Shown here: piece by piece, positions 1 to 11,187 of the stretch
Position numbering within the stretch: the first letter of the stretch is position 1
Layout: each line of letters starts with the position of its first letter
Source of the DNA: Chaetoderma sp. LZ-2023a
Lineage: Eukaryota; Mollusca; Caudofoveata; Chaetodermatida; Chaetodermatidae
Direction of reading: 5' to 3'
Assembly (NCBI GenBank): GCA_034401795.1
Contig: CM067370.1
Location: 63,265,254 to 63,329,253, forward strand
Length of the DNA: 64,000 nt
Program-made: the position numbers and the translations under genes
Notes under the pieces: model-generated
Database searches by the model: none
The model's input: the letters and a program-made list of their open reading frames with translations, nothing else
What the model was told of the DNA's origin: nothing

Positions 1-1775
1 ATGCTGCTTGTAGGACTGCTGCGGCTGCCTCCTCTTCATCGACTTCCACGACTTGCCCACTACTTCCTGCTCTGCGACCATTGATGCAACCTTGGAAAAA
101 GCTTGTCGTGCCGAGCCGCCGAACAAGCCCGGACCAATGAAGGGCACAGAAGATAACGCAGCCCTTATCTCTGGTCCTGGTTCTACACAATCGAGAACCA
201 TTGTCCTCCGCTCCACCAATGATCCTTGTGATCACCCTGGCCAGGAAATCCTGGGATAAGCGCATTGTGTCCCGGATAACTCTGGGAGTAGTCTCTGGCA
301 CGCAGGTCAGCATACCCTGCAGGACGGTGCATCCATTCGAGAGAGCCGCCATAGCCACTCTCGCTGCATCCTCAATGAGAGTCAACTCATTGAAAGGATC
401 TTTGTTAGCTTGAGAAACGAAGGGTTGAGAATGACCCTTGGCTTTCCCAGCTAATGGCCTATTCAGCGCTTCGCTTTCCCCGACTGAAAGCCGAGAACAC
501 GAGCATACTGATGAGAGGCCTGCTCCGGAAAGCGGACCCTACTCCTTATCCCATTAGGGGCCATGGGAAACAAATAACCTGGCTTAACCAGATGGTACGC
601 CGCAACTTCCAACATGTCAGAAGTCAGGGTGTCCAAGGGAAGAGTCAGCATGGCCGAAGAGCCACTCGACAGAGCGCTAGCCGCTCGCTCTGACATCCGC
701 TCCATCGACAGATCGCGCTGAGATCCTTGAACCGATGCCAACCCGAGATGGTCGGACATCCAGCCAAGGACCTGCACCCATTCAGCTTTGATGCAAAAGT
801 ATGATTCGTCCATCCTCCTTCTCACCCTTGGATGAGCAGGCCACCGACGATCCATGCTAAGAGCTATGGACCAAACTTCCAATACGAAGTGGATCCGTGG
901 CTCGACTACTTGCGGCTCCAGTATCTAGTGAATCACCAGATACAGATGCACCGCAATCCATCGGTTCCAGCACGGGAGCCGGGACTATGGCCGCTACTAT
1001 GGCAGGAGATGGAACTCCGAGAGGAGCCATCATAACGCCTCCGTGATGCCGACGGGAGCCGTAAAACACAGCTCTAGCGGCAATCTGGACTGAGCAAAAT
1101 CGGGGTGAAAGATGCCCGACGGAAAGTCGACATCTCCACCCAGCTGGCAAACCCGTACAAAAGCCGTGGGAGACCCGCGGGAGGTACGGGCATCTTCCAT
1201 CTGAGAAAGCTCCGGCATGCCACTCTTCCATCAGGAGGATATCTTCCTACTCCACCGTCGGCTCTTGAGCCAAAGCAAGAGGAAGGACAGGTGCTTATCC
1301 CTCCGCAGAACTGGCCGGACCACCGATAGGTAATCCTGCACCAGCCTGCATCATCCGGATCGTGGACTGGAATGACTCGAACATCGCCTTGAATTGGGCC
1401 ACCCAAACACCCAAGGCAGAGTCCATCCGCTCGTTCAGACGCTCTTCTAGACCCTTGACGAAGCCTGACCCTTGACGAAGCCTGATCCACTTTGGCCACC
1501 TTGTCCTTCGCGATCCTCTCCAAACGCCCATGCCGATCACGATCGAATTCCGCCACCAACTCCGACCACCACTTTGCACATACATTGCAAGGACTCCCAA
1601 CCTTGCACTTCACGCAGGCAACACAGTGATGGCCAGTGAACTTCCACTTCCTGAAGCGGTTGCAGCGAGAGCATAATGTATCAGGAGGGGCTTTTCCTTG
1701 CCCCTTCACCTTCTGCGAACACAGAATAAGAATTAAAACGCTGCACATGATAAGATGTTGACGAGCAAGACGCAC
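1..1775 (-). pseudogene. gag-like ORF1 remnant of a DIRS-type retroelement
   Basis: Minus-strand reading gives several overlapping open stretches (1775-1074, 882-463 and about 460-1) that look like one gag-type protein broken by frameshifts. The upstream part carries a compact Cys/His cluster (CSRCNRFRKWKF, HHCVACVKC, CNVCAKWW) followed by a charged segment, as in the ORF1 of animal DIRS-like elements. The downstream part (about 400 to 200) reads as a helical gag-like stretch (EDAARVAMAALSNG, RDTMRLSQDFLARV). The GC content is higher than in the surrounding DNA, which supports a foreign insertion. The element runs off the left edge, so any RT and recombinase would lie outside the window. It could also be the gag of another retroelement class. 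The coding nature is likely; the assignment is inferred from the zinc-cluster pattern only. Confidence 0.5.
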
Positions 1776-2920
1776 AATTTACTTGATTGTAATTCAAAAT
1801 TGGTTACAAACATTAACTTTCTCTTAAATTAATGATCATCAAGAATTAGGCTGGAAATATTTGAAAATTCTTTGAGTGAAAATTTTATAAACACGACTTG
1901 GTAATTAAATAACGTTAAAATAGCAAGAAATAAAGACCGATCGTACATACACCCTCTGCAATGAAGCGAGAGCTAAAGAACCGCCTAGTGCATAGACACG
2001 CCAAGCCAAAACAAAACGTTAATCATGATGCTACGGGCGCAGCCATCATGGAAGGAACCGAGTCGCAAGAGAAATTAACCGAGTACCCGGATTAAAACTA
2101 GAGTTAACGGGTAGAGAGCGACTCCAACAATGGCTACCATTTTAGAATAATGTGCCAATTTAAGGAAATTTCAAACAGTCATTATGGCACGAATGTATAA
2201 ATTCTAGATTGATACAACCTGCCCCTGTGATGATTTTACTTTTTCCTCCATGAAGCCAACGATGATTCACGAATAACACGCTTAAATCCGCTTAAAATTG
2301 CACAATTTTGAGCTAACAAAACATGTGACTTTCCAAGAGCGCAAAATAGACGAATCTGACTGTGATTGGGATTGACTCGGTACCTGCGGCTATGGTATTC
2401 CCCGACACAGTATGGGCAGGACCAGGAGAGTGCGGAGTTTTAATTGTTTATTTTGAGCTATATTAGATAATGGACATTATCATAATAGTACATCTGGTAA
2501 GTATTATTCGAAGTAGAAATTGTGTTCACTGAATATGTTCTTGTTGTCCTGCTTTTCTGTCACAAACAATATAAGCTAGATACTAATTTTTATTTGCTTT
2601 ACATATAGCATGTAGAACTGGCCAGAAAAGCATCAGCACTGAGCCCAACATGGCATCCACCTTGGATATCATTTTCCATCTATATTGAAGCAGTACGATT
2701 GCGTGTGCTTCTTGAGGCATAAAGATCAAATTTATTGCTTAAAATATATTCTGTACAAATACAATTAGGTTAGTTTTATGGTGAATACTTAAGTTAAAGA
2801 ACACAAATGAGAACTAAATTTCAATAAACTTGCCAAGAATGGAATTTTTCATGATTTTCAAAGAATTTGACAAATTTTCACAATACCCATCAATAGTAAA
2901 ATTTAAGTTAAAATAATCGA
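1776..2920. other. no gene seen; possible leader of the left-edge retroelement, then AT-rich DNA
   Basis: The first 650 bases upstream of the gag-like remnant are moderately GC-rich and may be its untranslated leader. From about 2450 on the sequence is AT-rich and I see no exon, tandem repeat or long palindrome. Confidence 0.4.
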
Positions 2921-2969
2921 TTTTGATGCGCCCCAAAATTGACAGTATGAAGTCACTGCATGCATCAGG

Positions 2970-3240
2970 AACCACATCTGATCAGATTAACTGTCACGCG
3001 CCTGCAAGCCACCAGACAATAATTTCAATGAGAGAAAACTCTTTACTTGCTGAATATTTTGAAAACAATTTGGCTGAAAGTTGTTGGCCGCTTAGCCACC
3101 AACAACTTTCAGTCAGTTTTCAAAATATTTAGCAGGTGCAGAGATGTAACCCCTGGAATACGTCGTCTGCAAAAACATAGCAATCAGACGGTTACACAAA
3201 GATTGGCTGGCACCACCACCATTGCTGGGTATCACCGGGT
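2970..3240. repeat. family B variant hairpin with flanks
   Basis: The palindrome at 3048-3136 has arms TGCTGAATATTTTGAAAACA... and its complement, with a CAACAACTTTCAG inner part. The same variant with the same left flank (AAGCCACC/TGGACAATAAT) recurs at 26930-27130, so these two form a subfamily (B2) distinct from the main family B at 16740. Confidence 0.7.
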
Positions 3241-3619
3241 TTCCTTTTAGTATATATGGAAGGAAAAGCAAATGCACATGCAAATGAGTTAGGTCACTCT
3301 GAGAGTTCCGCAGACAAGCTGTTAACATCAGTGGAGCCTTAATTTCATATCCAGAATGTTCAGCGCAATGCACTTGATATGTTGGCTTTGTTGTAATACA
3401 ATTATACTGCTTGCTTGTTTGACATAATGCTGCCTCCTGTGCTCAGTATATTGCTTATTATAGAATTAAATTAAAAAATCTTCAAATCGTATCATGCTTT
3501 GTGCAGCCAATAACAATACTGACACCTTCTAAACAAGATAATTATTTCTTCCCTTGTTCAACCAAACAGGCTAAAATGACAAATTAACTGAATCAATCTA
3601 CAGGTTATTAATCCTGTAA

Positions 3620-3820
3620 ACACTCAAGCCTGCCAAAAACAGCTTCTGCAGTGCTTTTTGAAAACATCCATTTGCTGACAAAGGAGATGGTTTTTTGAAA
3701 ATTTACAACTGAAATAACTGCAGTCATAAATTTTCAAAAACAATCGTTTCTTGCTCTGCAAATGGACATCCATGAGAAAATTTGAATTTTCATTAACAAA
3801 TTAGAGAGTTAAATGGTTAA
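3620..3820. repeat. family A hairpin, diverged copy
   Basis: Shows the family A order: CAGCTTCTGCAGTG, then CATCCATTTGCTGAC, the central inverted part around 3700-3725, and the complementary arm ending GAGAGTTAAATGG. The arms are well diverged and the central loop lacks the GGCTCG...CGAGCC core seen in younger copies. Confidence 0.6.
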
Positions 3821-4690
3821 GAATATTATAACATATATAGTCTGAAGCAACATTATTACTGTACTTCTCCTGCATCTAGTATACAAATGCCAATAAAGAT
3901 CAAAACACTACACAGATTTAAAGTGCGGCAGAGAAAACAATGCAAAACCAATTACTGATAAACACTCAGATATCATAAAACTAGATATCAATGGTAAATT
4001 TTAATAATTTTTTTTGTGTACATGTATAAGAAATAACATTAAACTAATAGCAGCCCTGCACAAAACAATATTCATGCAACTAAAAAATATAATTCTATCA
4101 CCAAAACAAAAAAAGAAGAAAATAGACAAAACGCATGCAAAGTGTTTCTTGAGTCTTGATGCTGCCTCTGTATAACAATGTAACAGTCTCGCTCAGAAAT
4201 ATACCTTAGATACTGGACACTCAAACAAACCAATCACACTGTAAAGTGCACTGAAAGTGTGAGTAAATATTTGCCTTGGATGAAGAAAGCTATAGTTTCG
4301 ATATCTAAATTTACCTAATTCATAAAATCCCTTTAATCTCATACCGTTGCTGGCAAACTAAACTATATTCATCGTCCCTTCATTGTAGAATACTTTCAGT
4401 TTCTCTTTAAAGAGCCAATCATGTCAATGAAGTTTTTAACAAATCAATGATTTTTTCTTGAATCACTGCCGGTTTATAAACTTTATGAAGGACATATATC
4501 TCCTGTAGTGCTTGTGGCCACTAAGTGTCTATGACAGAAAGCTAATATACAAGAGACAGACAGTAGTGGCATAGCAATTGGGAGGATTCTGCACAGACAC
4601 AGGGTAAAGCACAAGCCATATCTGCTGCCAGTGGCATGTACGAGGATAAAGCACATTTAATGAGAGGCACAATGGGTTTAACCCTCGGCT
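3821..4690. other. no gene seen, AT-rich intronic or intergenic DNA
   Basis: Short poly-A and poly-T runs are present but no open frame with splice signals, tandem repeat or long palindrome was noticed. Confidence 0.4.
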
Positions 4691-4692
4691 GC

Positions 4693-4937
4693 TTAACACT
4701 TAAATCCTTGAATTTATTCAAGAAAATTTAAATTTTCTCATAGAAAATGTCCATTCGCAGACCAAGATAAGTTTTTTTTAAATTTACCTTTGGAATGACT
4801 GGCTCGGTTGTCGAGCCAGTCATTCCAGTGGTAAATTTTCAAAAATACTATTCTCCCGGTCTGCAAATGGACATTTCTCAAGAGCACTGCAGAAGCTGTT
4901 TTTGGCTGATATGACTGTTAAAGGGTTAACACTTAAG
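4693..4937. repeat. family A hairpin, well preserved
   Basis: Long inverted repeat centred near 4808, where GGCTCGGTTGTCGAGCC forms the loop-closing stem. The left half starts TTAACACTTAAATCCTTG and the right half ends GTTAAAGGGTTAACAC. The two outer ends are not complementary to each other: one half carries an AAATTTTCTCATAG extension and the other a CAAGAGCACTGCAGAAGC extension. Confidence 0.8.
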
Positions 4938-7080
4938 TGCTCCAAAGCCTATATGTTCAATAAATTAATAATATTGGTGCCAATAAAAGTAGTACTGTAG
5001 GGATGTATGCTAGAGCAAAATCTAGTTTACTGGATGAATCGTAACTAAGAGGCAAACTTATTATCTCCAAAAATAATTAAATAAATGTCAAGTATATTGA
5101 TACCTGCTCATTCACTACATGTAGCTTATAATTGGTTTAAGTGGAATAAATTGACATTACCCTATACACTATAGAAGAGGCCATACTGACCTGTCACGAT
5201 AGTAGTCGGAGGGCTTGTCATACCGTACCAAAGAACTGTTCCAAATTTGAAGACAATCCAATTATAAATAACTTTTCAAGATGCATGTAGCTTAACAGCT
5301 GAAGGACCTTAATGGATTGGGGTTTTCATTGTTTGTTTGGATACCAATTTTGTTGCATCTTGTTTGTAGTTAGTGAAAACACAGGGCTTTAAATTACCCC
5401 TTAGCTATGACTTTACAAGTCATCCCCAAATGAAATCTTCCCATATTAGTGAACCCAAATTAAGATCCTACTGGCTGCTTTGAACGCTAATTAACGGATT
5501 TACAGTCAATTAAATACTCAGAGATGGATGCTGTGGCATTTTATGGTCATTCAGAGATCTTATAGTGCTATTGAAACTAAAATAGCTCAAAATCACTCCG
5601 ATTTCAAAATTCTCTGGTTTTCTAGGAGCATTGATGGATTCCAGACCAGATAGGTGGTGTGCCCAAATGAGGTAAATCTAAAGGCCTGATTAACCTTCAA
5701 GGCAATAAGACATGGTTGCTTTTTTATACATTAAGACAAACATTTATAATAAATTCTAGATTTATACATGAGATACAAAAAGTACTGCATCATATTGTCT
5801 AAAAGAATCTAACTCTTTAGCAGTAGATATTCAATGGTGCAAACCCATAAAGAAAACCAACTTAATGAGCTGATGTATTTTAACTTGTTTATTGATGACG
5901 ACAAACATTCTGCTTACTATTGTACATGCATCAATTTAGTGAACATGATAATTTTAACAATTTGCTTGACTCATGGCAGGCAAGAAATAGTAATGACTAT
6001 TAAAAAATTTCATTTTAAAGGAAATTTAATCTCATGTTTAATACAATTTTGCTCAAAATTAAAGCCGATGCCATGAGGTTCATCTGGTTGATAGGGCTAA
6101 CAGCACAACTTCAACTGGGTTGCAATATGTGCCACTAAACATAAAACAAATTAACTTAACATGAAATCACAAGATGCCAATGCCAAATGCACAGGACGGA
6201 ATGATATAAATGCATTCTAATATTGGTGACCTTGAACCTGAGAGATTTACCGTAGTAGCGCTAACTGCAAAGCCTAACTGAAATGACGAAGGTCCCCAGA
6301 TAAAATTACATGGTAAAATTATAGAAACCAATGGTAGTTTGGATGTAGTAATAAAGCTTTATATTTGAATTTGATAAGCACTTAACCAAAGCTTGACTGG
6401 TACCACCACTGCTGGGTATCGCTGGCTATCCCATTAACTCTCCATTCTCAAAACAGGTGAACTAACATTGACTTATGAAAATGTGAATAGCAGTACAATT
6501 TCAGATTATTCAATTGAACTAATATAAAAATCTCTGACAATATATCTATAATAGACGAGATTTAGTGTTCTCATATGTAGTCAGTGTATTTAGGATTTTA
6601 TCCACTATGATACAAGGAACTTTTAACTGAAGGCTAACTAAACACAAATGCACTAAATCAGCATACAGAGTGAATGTAATGCAGATATAGCATGAAAGAT
6701 ACCCAGAGATATTGTCTACTTGACCAGGAAAACAAACTATCTCCATGCCACAAGCAGTCAAAATAACAATATTGAAAACTGCAATGCCTCAAATAGTGGG
6801 TAAATTTATTGCAAGGAGTTTCCAAATGATGGGTGTCATGAATCATGGATACAGTGGACAGCCATGCTGAGCAACCTAATGTGTTTCAATGTTATACTTA
6901 CATGCCATTTGGCTGGTAAAAGCGCCTATATGCAGGTCTGATACGGCTAAAACGGGCACAGAGGTAGCACCCATAAAACAAAACGAGAGAACGAAACTAA
7001 ATTGTACGATCATGCTAAGGAGTGTTTACATAAAACAGGAATTAACAACATAACTCCGAGAATGGCCACAGGTCTATTAT
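4938..7080. other. no gene seen
   Basis: AT-rich. A segment at about 6387-6432 (TACCACCACTGCTGGGTATC) resembles 3206-3240, so a short dispersed repeat is present. An exon-like stretch on the minus strand near 6970-6900 followed by GTAAGT was examined and not accepted (see rejected items). Confidence 0.35.
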
Positions 7081-7086
7081 TTAGGT

Positions 7087-7160
7087 CACCTCTCATGAGG
7101 TCTCAAACATTTCATTGGTTAATTACACTTAGTGTAACACTTAATTAACCAATCAAACTG
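7087..7160. repeat. short AT-rich palindrome
   Basis: ATTGGTTAATTACACTTAG and its near complement TAACACTTAATTAACCAAT lie back to back at about 7105-7145, flanked by GAGGTCTCA and GCGAGAC. It can fold into a stem of about 18 bp. It is not related to families A or B. Confidence 0.6.
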
Positions 7161-7744
7161 CGAGACATTCCTCCTCAGAATAAAACAGAAAATAAATCAC
7201 CAAATCTGGGAAAACATAAGAATGAAGGACTCATCTATTATGACTACTGCGAGTATGACTCATTTTTAAATTACAATTGTTGCCCGTTATAGAACCATCC
7301 ATAATATATCACGATGGATTTACGTTTTATACTAGATACTTGAATCATATTGATAGTTAAGGTTGTATTGAATCTACCAGAGCTAGCATGGTTACTCTGC
7401 ATGGCTGGACAAAGACCTGTGGATTTGGGTTAGAATTCAATTAATTGGACTTGCACTACTGAAAGCAATTTGTGGATACAATTTGACTAAAAGCTCAAAT
7501 ATGAACAATTGACGTGAAGATTTTAAAAATAAGTGTTGTTTCAAAACCTATGTAATAGAATTATATGCAAGCTTACAGATGGTCTCTTCTAGTAATTGTC
7601 AAATGAAATTGAGCAAGACATTTCAAGGGTTAAGGAATTGTAAATTTTTCTTCATATTTAAATATTTACATAAAATGTGACCAAAAATTGTGTCCAGTAA
7701 TGATTTGATAACATATATGTAAACTTTTGAAATTTATTACACAT
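7161..7744. other. no gene seen
   Basis: AT-rich sequence without recognisable coding or repeat structure. Confidence 0.35.
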
Positions 7745-7935
7745 TAACACTTTAACCCTCAAACTTGTTCAAGAAAATTTTATTTTCCTCATAGAAAGTG
7801 TCCATTTGCAGACCAAGAGAAGACTATTTTTGAAAATTTACCACTGGAATGACTGGCTCGGTGATCTTGGTCTGCAAATGTATATTTCTCAAGACCACTG
7901 CAGGTAATTTTTTGGCTGATATGAGGGTGAAAGTA
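7745..7935. repeat. family A hairpin with truncated right arm
   Basis: Begins TTAACACTTTAACCCTC and carries the left arm TGTCCATTTGCAGACCAAG. The right arm keeps GATCTTGGTCTGCAAATG but has lost the inner CATTCCAGTGGTAAATTTTC segment, so the palindrome has an asymmetric deletion near 7862. Confidence 0.75.
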
Positions 7936-8779
7936 GTAGATTCTCTCATCGTGAATGCATAAACACACACATGCACACAGACAGTATTTGTAAATAGACA
8001 GTCTGCGAGTCAGTGACGGAACAATTATATAGTATTACTTAGATCCACTGTTCATTGCAATGAAGTGCTATCAACATAAAGACAGTGTCGAGAGAAATCA
8101 GAATAAAGACGTGGGTTGTGAGGAAAACTGTGGGAAAACAGGCGTATGTTAAGTCAGATTACTTTCTGTAGTTAATATATAATAACCCTTCACTAGTCAT
8201 ACTGGACAGTTTTCAAACATACATACTGCTACAGTACAGCACATATATACATTAACATGTTTTCAAAACAAAACCAGAAACATAATAGTTAATACAAATT
8301 TGAACATGTAAGAAATGTTCTGTTGAGTATTTTGTACATAATTCGATTGGAAGACATTGCTGCATGCCTTAGGTGGCAATATCTCCAAATCCAATTATGT
8401 TCATAATATTCACCAGGGTGTTTTATTTTGTTTTGGAAATGTTCTACATTAAGTCTGAGCTGTACTGTAGCATTTATTTAGTCATTTCATTAGTTATTTC
8501 CCTTTGAGTATACATACTAGTAAATGGTTACAACACAGCGTTCAGGAACAATGTTAGTAATAACATCACTCATTACGGTAAGGATTATATATTAATTAAA
8601 CTGGGTCTAGCTTACACAAAATTTTTAAAACAGACCAATTTTGAAATAAAAACGTTGACAATAAATTATAGTACAAGATAAGTAAGAGCTGCGCTGATCA
8701 CATGTACCTCAGATGCAGGTATTCCACAGTCAACCAGAATAAATTAATGGATGAATACAGTTTTAGTTATGTCCTGCCA
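7936..8779. other. no gene seen
   Basis: AT-rich. A short CA-rich patch (7970-7985) is the only simple repeat noticed. Confidence 0.35.
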
Positions 8780-8784
8780 GTCTC

Positions 8785-9050
8785 TAGTTAACATCCACCA
8801 ACGCTTTACCCGTGTTGAGATCGATGAATCTCAATTACCAGAAATCTATACAGTTATGCTGTTGAATATTTTGAAACTAATTTGACTGAGTGCTGTTGCT
8901 ACAGACATACAATTCGCACAACTTGACAGACTACTAAGCATTTATGACGGACTTAATTACATGATTCATGACGTAATTCATTATCAATTAAGCCTGTAAA
9001 GTAGTTGATTATGACATCATATGATTGATCGAGACTGGATTCATCTATTT
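8785..9050. repeat. family B element, half hairpin plus tail
   Basis: The left flank (GTGTTGAGATCGATGAATCTC) and left arm of family B (8860-8907) are present, but the complementary right arm is missing. The usual tail follows: ACATACAATTCGCACAACTTG, GACAGACTACTAAGCATTTATGAC and GACGTAATTC. The deletion removed one arm of the palindrome. Confidence 0.7.
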
Positions 9051-10360
9051 TTTTTTTCAAGAAACCATGTGCTGGGAACTATGGATGGACTTCCCCGTAA
9101 TACAATCCCACTCAACATTTGGTCACAAAGTATTGATGTACCAGATTTGACATGAGTCTACAAACTGAAAATTTTAGAATGAAAACTAACGTGAAGGGTG
9201 CATGTATGGAGGATTGTACAGCTGGTTTCGCAGGGGATAATCTTATGTATCATGACCAGTTGCTCTACTAGTTCATTTCCTTGGATGGTGCCGTGGAACG
9301 GAATCCACTGGTCACCCGACGTTGAGAATAAGCACACCCCTTACATCTCTTACATTATGCCTAGGCAAGGTCTCAAGAACTGCTAATGTATCAGTGAACA
9401 AGATGACTAGACTGCAGTCACTGTCTATAGTACTGATTTCTTCAGACCCATAACATATGCTCTGTAGTTCAAACAGAACAAGTCAGTAGGAAGGATATTT
9501 ATTGAGAGGTGTCTGTATGAGAATCTGGCATCAATGTCTGGACTGGCTTGGACTAACTATCGTATAATCATCTACAAAAGCTTTGCAGTATTTAGATATA
9601 TATGATCAAATACCTATGTTGTTATGAACAATTCGCTATTGCTACCATGGATCAAAATTAACGTAACCGGGATATTTTGCGTAGGAAACTGTTGAAAGGA
9701 CTAGAACTAGCAAAATTAATATTGTAGTGATGCAGATGACATTTTGAAAATGATGAGCGTGCATGACTAGTGATGGTATTATGATGAAGACGCACAATAT
9801 ATAATTAGTTTGGATCAGGAAATCTGAAGAGCCAACACCATGCTAGTTATTATGAACAAAATTCTGTTAATTATTAATTCCACAATCCTTTATCATAAAC
9901 CGAAGAAGTTAAGATTATTATACCTTTGCTGGTGAATGAAACAGTGATCTATAAAGCGAAAATTATGGATAAATGTTATTCACTATTTTTATGGCAAAAC
10001 AATGTAATGATTGATGTAAGAATTAATCACCAAATCATTTCATAAAGTGATTTGATTTGATTGATAAATCCAACAGCGCAGAAATCTATCCTACCTGGTT
10101 CGAATATGCTATTTATGTGTACAATGGCGTAAAATGCTTTTAAAGCAATAGAGTGAAGATTGCGACCCCCCAAACCACTGATTAAATTCCTTTCAAAATA
10201 TCCAACAGCTAACATGGATTGTTGTTCCTTTGACATTGAGAAGTGAATCGAGGAATGAACGGGTTAGCTTATTGCATGATATCCAGGTGATTACGTAATA
10301 CAATCAACTCATTGACCATTTCAGTGAAAAAAGTAAATTCTTTACAATATAAAACTTAAA
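9051..10360. other. no gene seen
   Basis: No accepted exon. A plus-strand open frame of 62 codons at 9198-9386 shows no recognisable motif and no supporting splice sites. Confidence 0.35.
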
Positions 10361-10363
10361 TTC

Positions 10364-10446
10364 TGTTGAATGTTTTGAAATTAATTTGATTGGAAAACGT
10401 TGCTGCCTAATTCTTCTAGTCAAATTAATTTCAAAATGTTCAACAG
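10364..10446. repeat. family B hairpin, core only
   Basis: Both arms are present (CTGTTGAATGTTTTGAAATT and its complement) around a short loop at about 10405-10415. The inner part differs from the consensus and the flanking tail is absent. Confidence 0.75.
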
Positions 10447-11187
10447 TTGTCCTGTATGGTTGCCTTGAAAATGAGACCTACGGAATTCATCGGTGAAAGG
10501 CTTAATAGTCAATATTGGAGAACAAGGCATATTACCATGTTGATGAATGCTCCCCAGGGAAACTCTTGAAACTATAGCCGAGACTAAAAGTCTAATGTTC
10601 AGTGAACCATGAAAAGCAGGTCACGCTGACCTACCTTTTACACATACCACATCTTCACCATACAACGCATCCATATACCAAGATTAGTTCCCTTGTTTAA
10701 ATTCAGTTCAAAAGCAGTTGAAACCGCAATTTGGAAACAAAATTTCTGCATTGTTCAGTGAACTGTGAAAAGTAGAACAAACGTAGGTCAGAGAAACGTA
10801 GTTCACTCTGACCTACTTTTTCTACATTGCACATCTCCGTAAGATGCATCCACATACCAAGTTTCATGATCATACACATGTCTTGAAACTATGGGCCCGG
10901 ACAAACTTGTAGATTGCAATCTTCAGTCAACTACCGGTATGATAAATATGTCAAAAGTAGGTGCTACAATCTTACCGTGACCACATGCCTGACAGCATAA
11001 AAACAGACATCTCTCTTGGAGCAATGACCATTGGTAGACATAAATAACAATAAATGGTACGTGACCTTGTGTTACATGGGGATGTAATATTGATGTAGAT
11101 TTACAACATACATGTAACATCTAATATTATCATTAGAATACATTTCAGTTCTATGTTATCATATAACAATAACAAAATCTTTCTATA
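10447..11187. other. no gene seen; internal direct repeat
   Basis: Two similar blocks occur at about 10560-10690 and 10740-10880: GTTCAGTGAAC, GAAAAG(C/T)AG..., a CTGACCTAC stretch, then CATCTTCACC or a relative, ATGCATCCA(C/T)ATACCAAG. They look like two degenerate units of about 180 bp from a tandem-unit repeat. No coding feature was seen. Confidence 0.4.

Noticed and set aside
4690-4935. Telomere-like TTAACCC motif at family A ends
   Set aside because: It occurs once per terminus and not in tandem; it is explained by transposon ends next to TTAA.
6880-6985. Exon-like minus-strand stretch ending at GTAAGT
   Set aside because: One frame is open for about 17 codons (RFSRIRPAYRRFYQPNG), but I found no acceptor at a sensible distance and no similarity to SGSM or another family.
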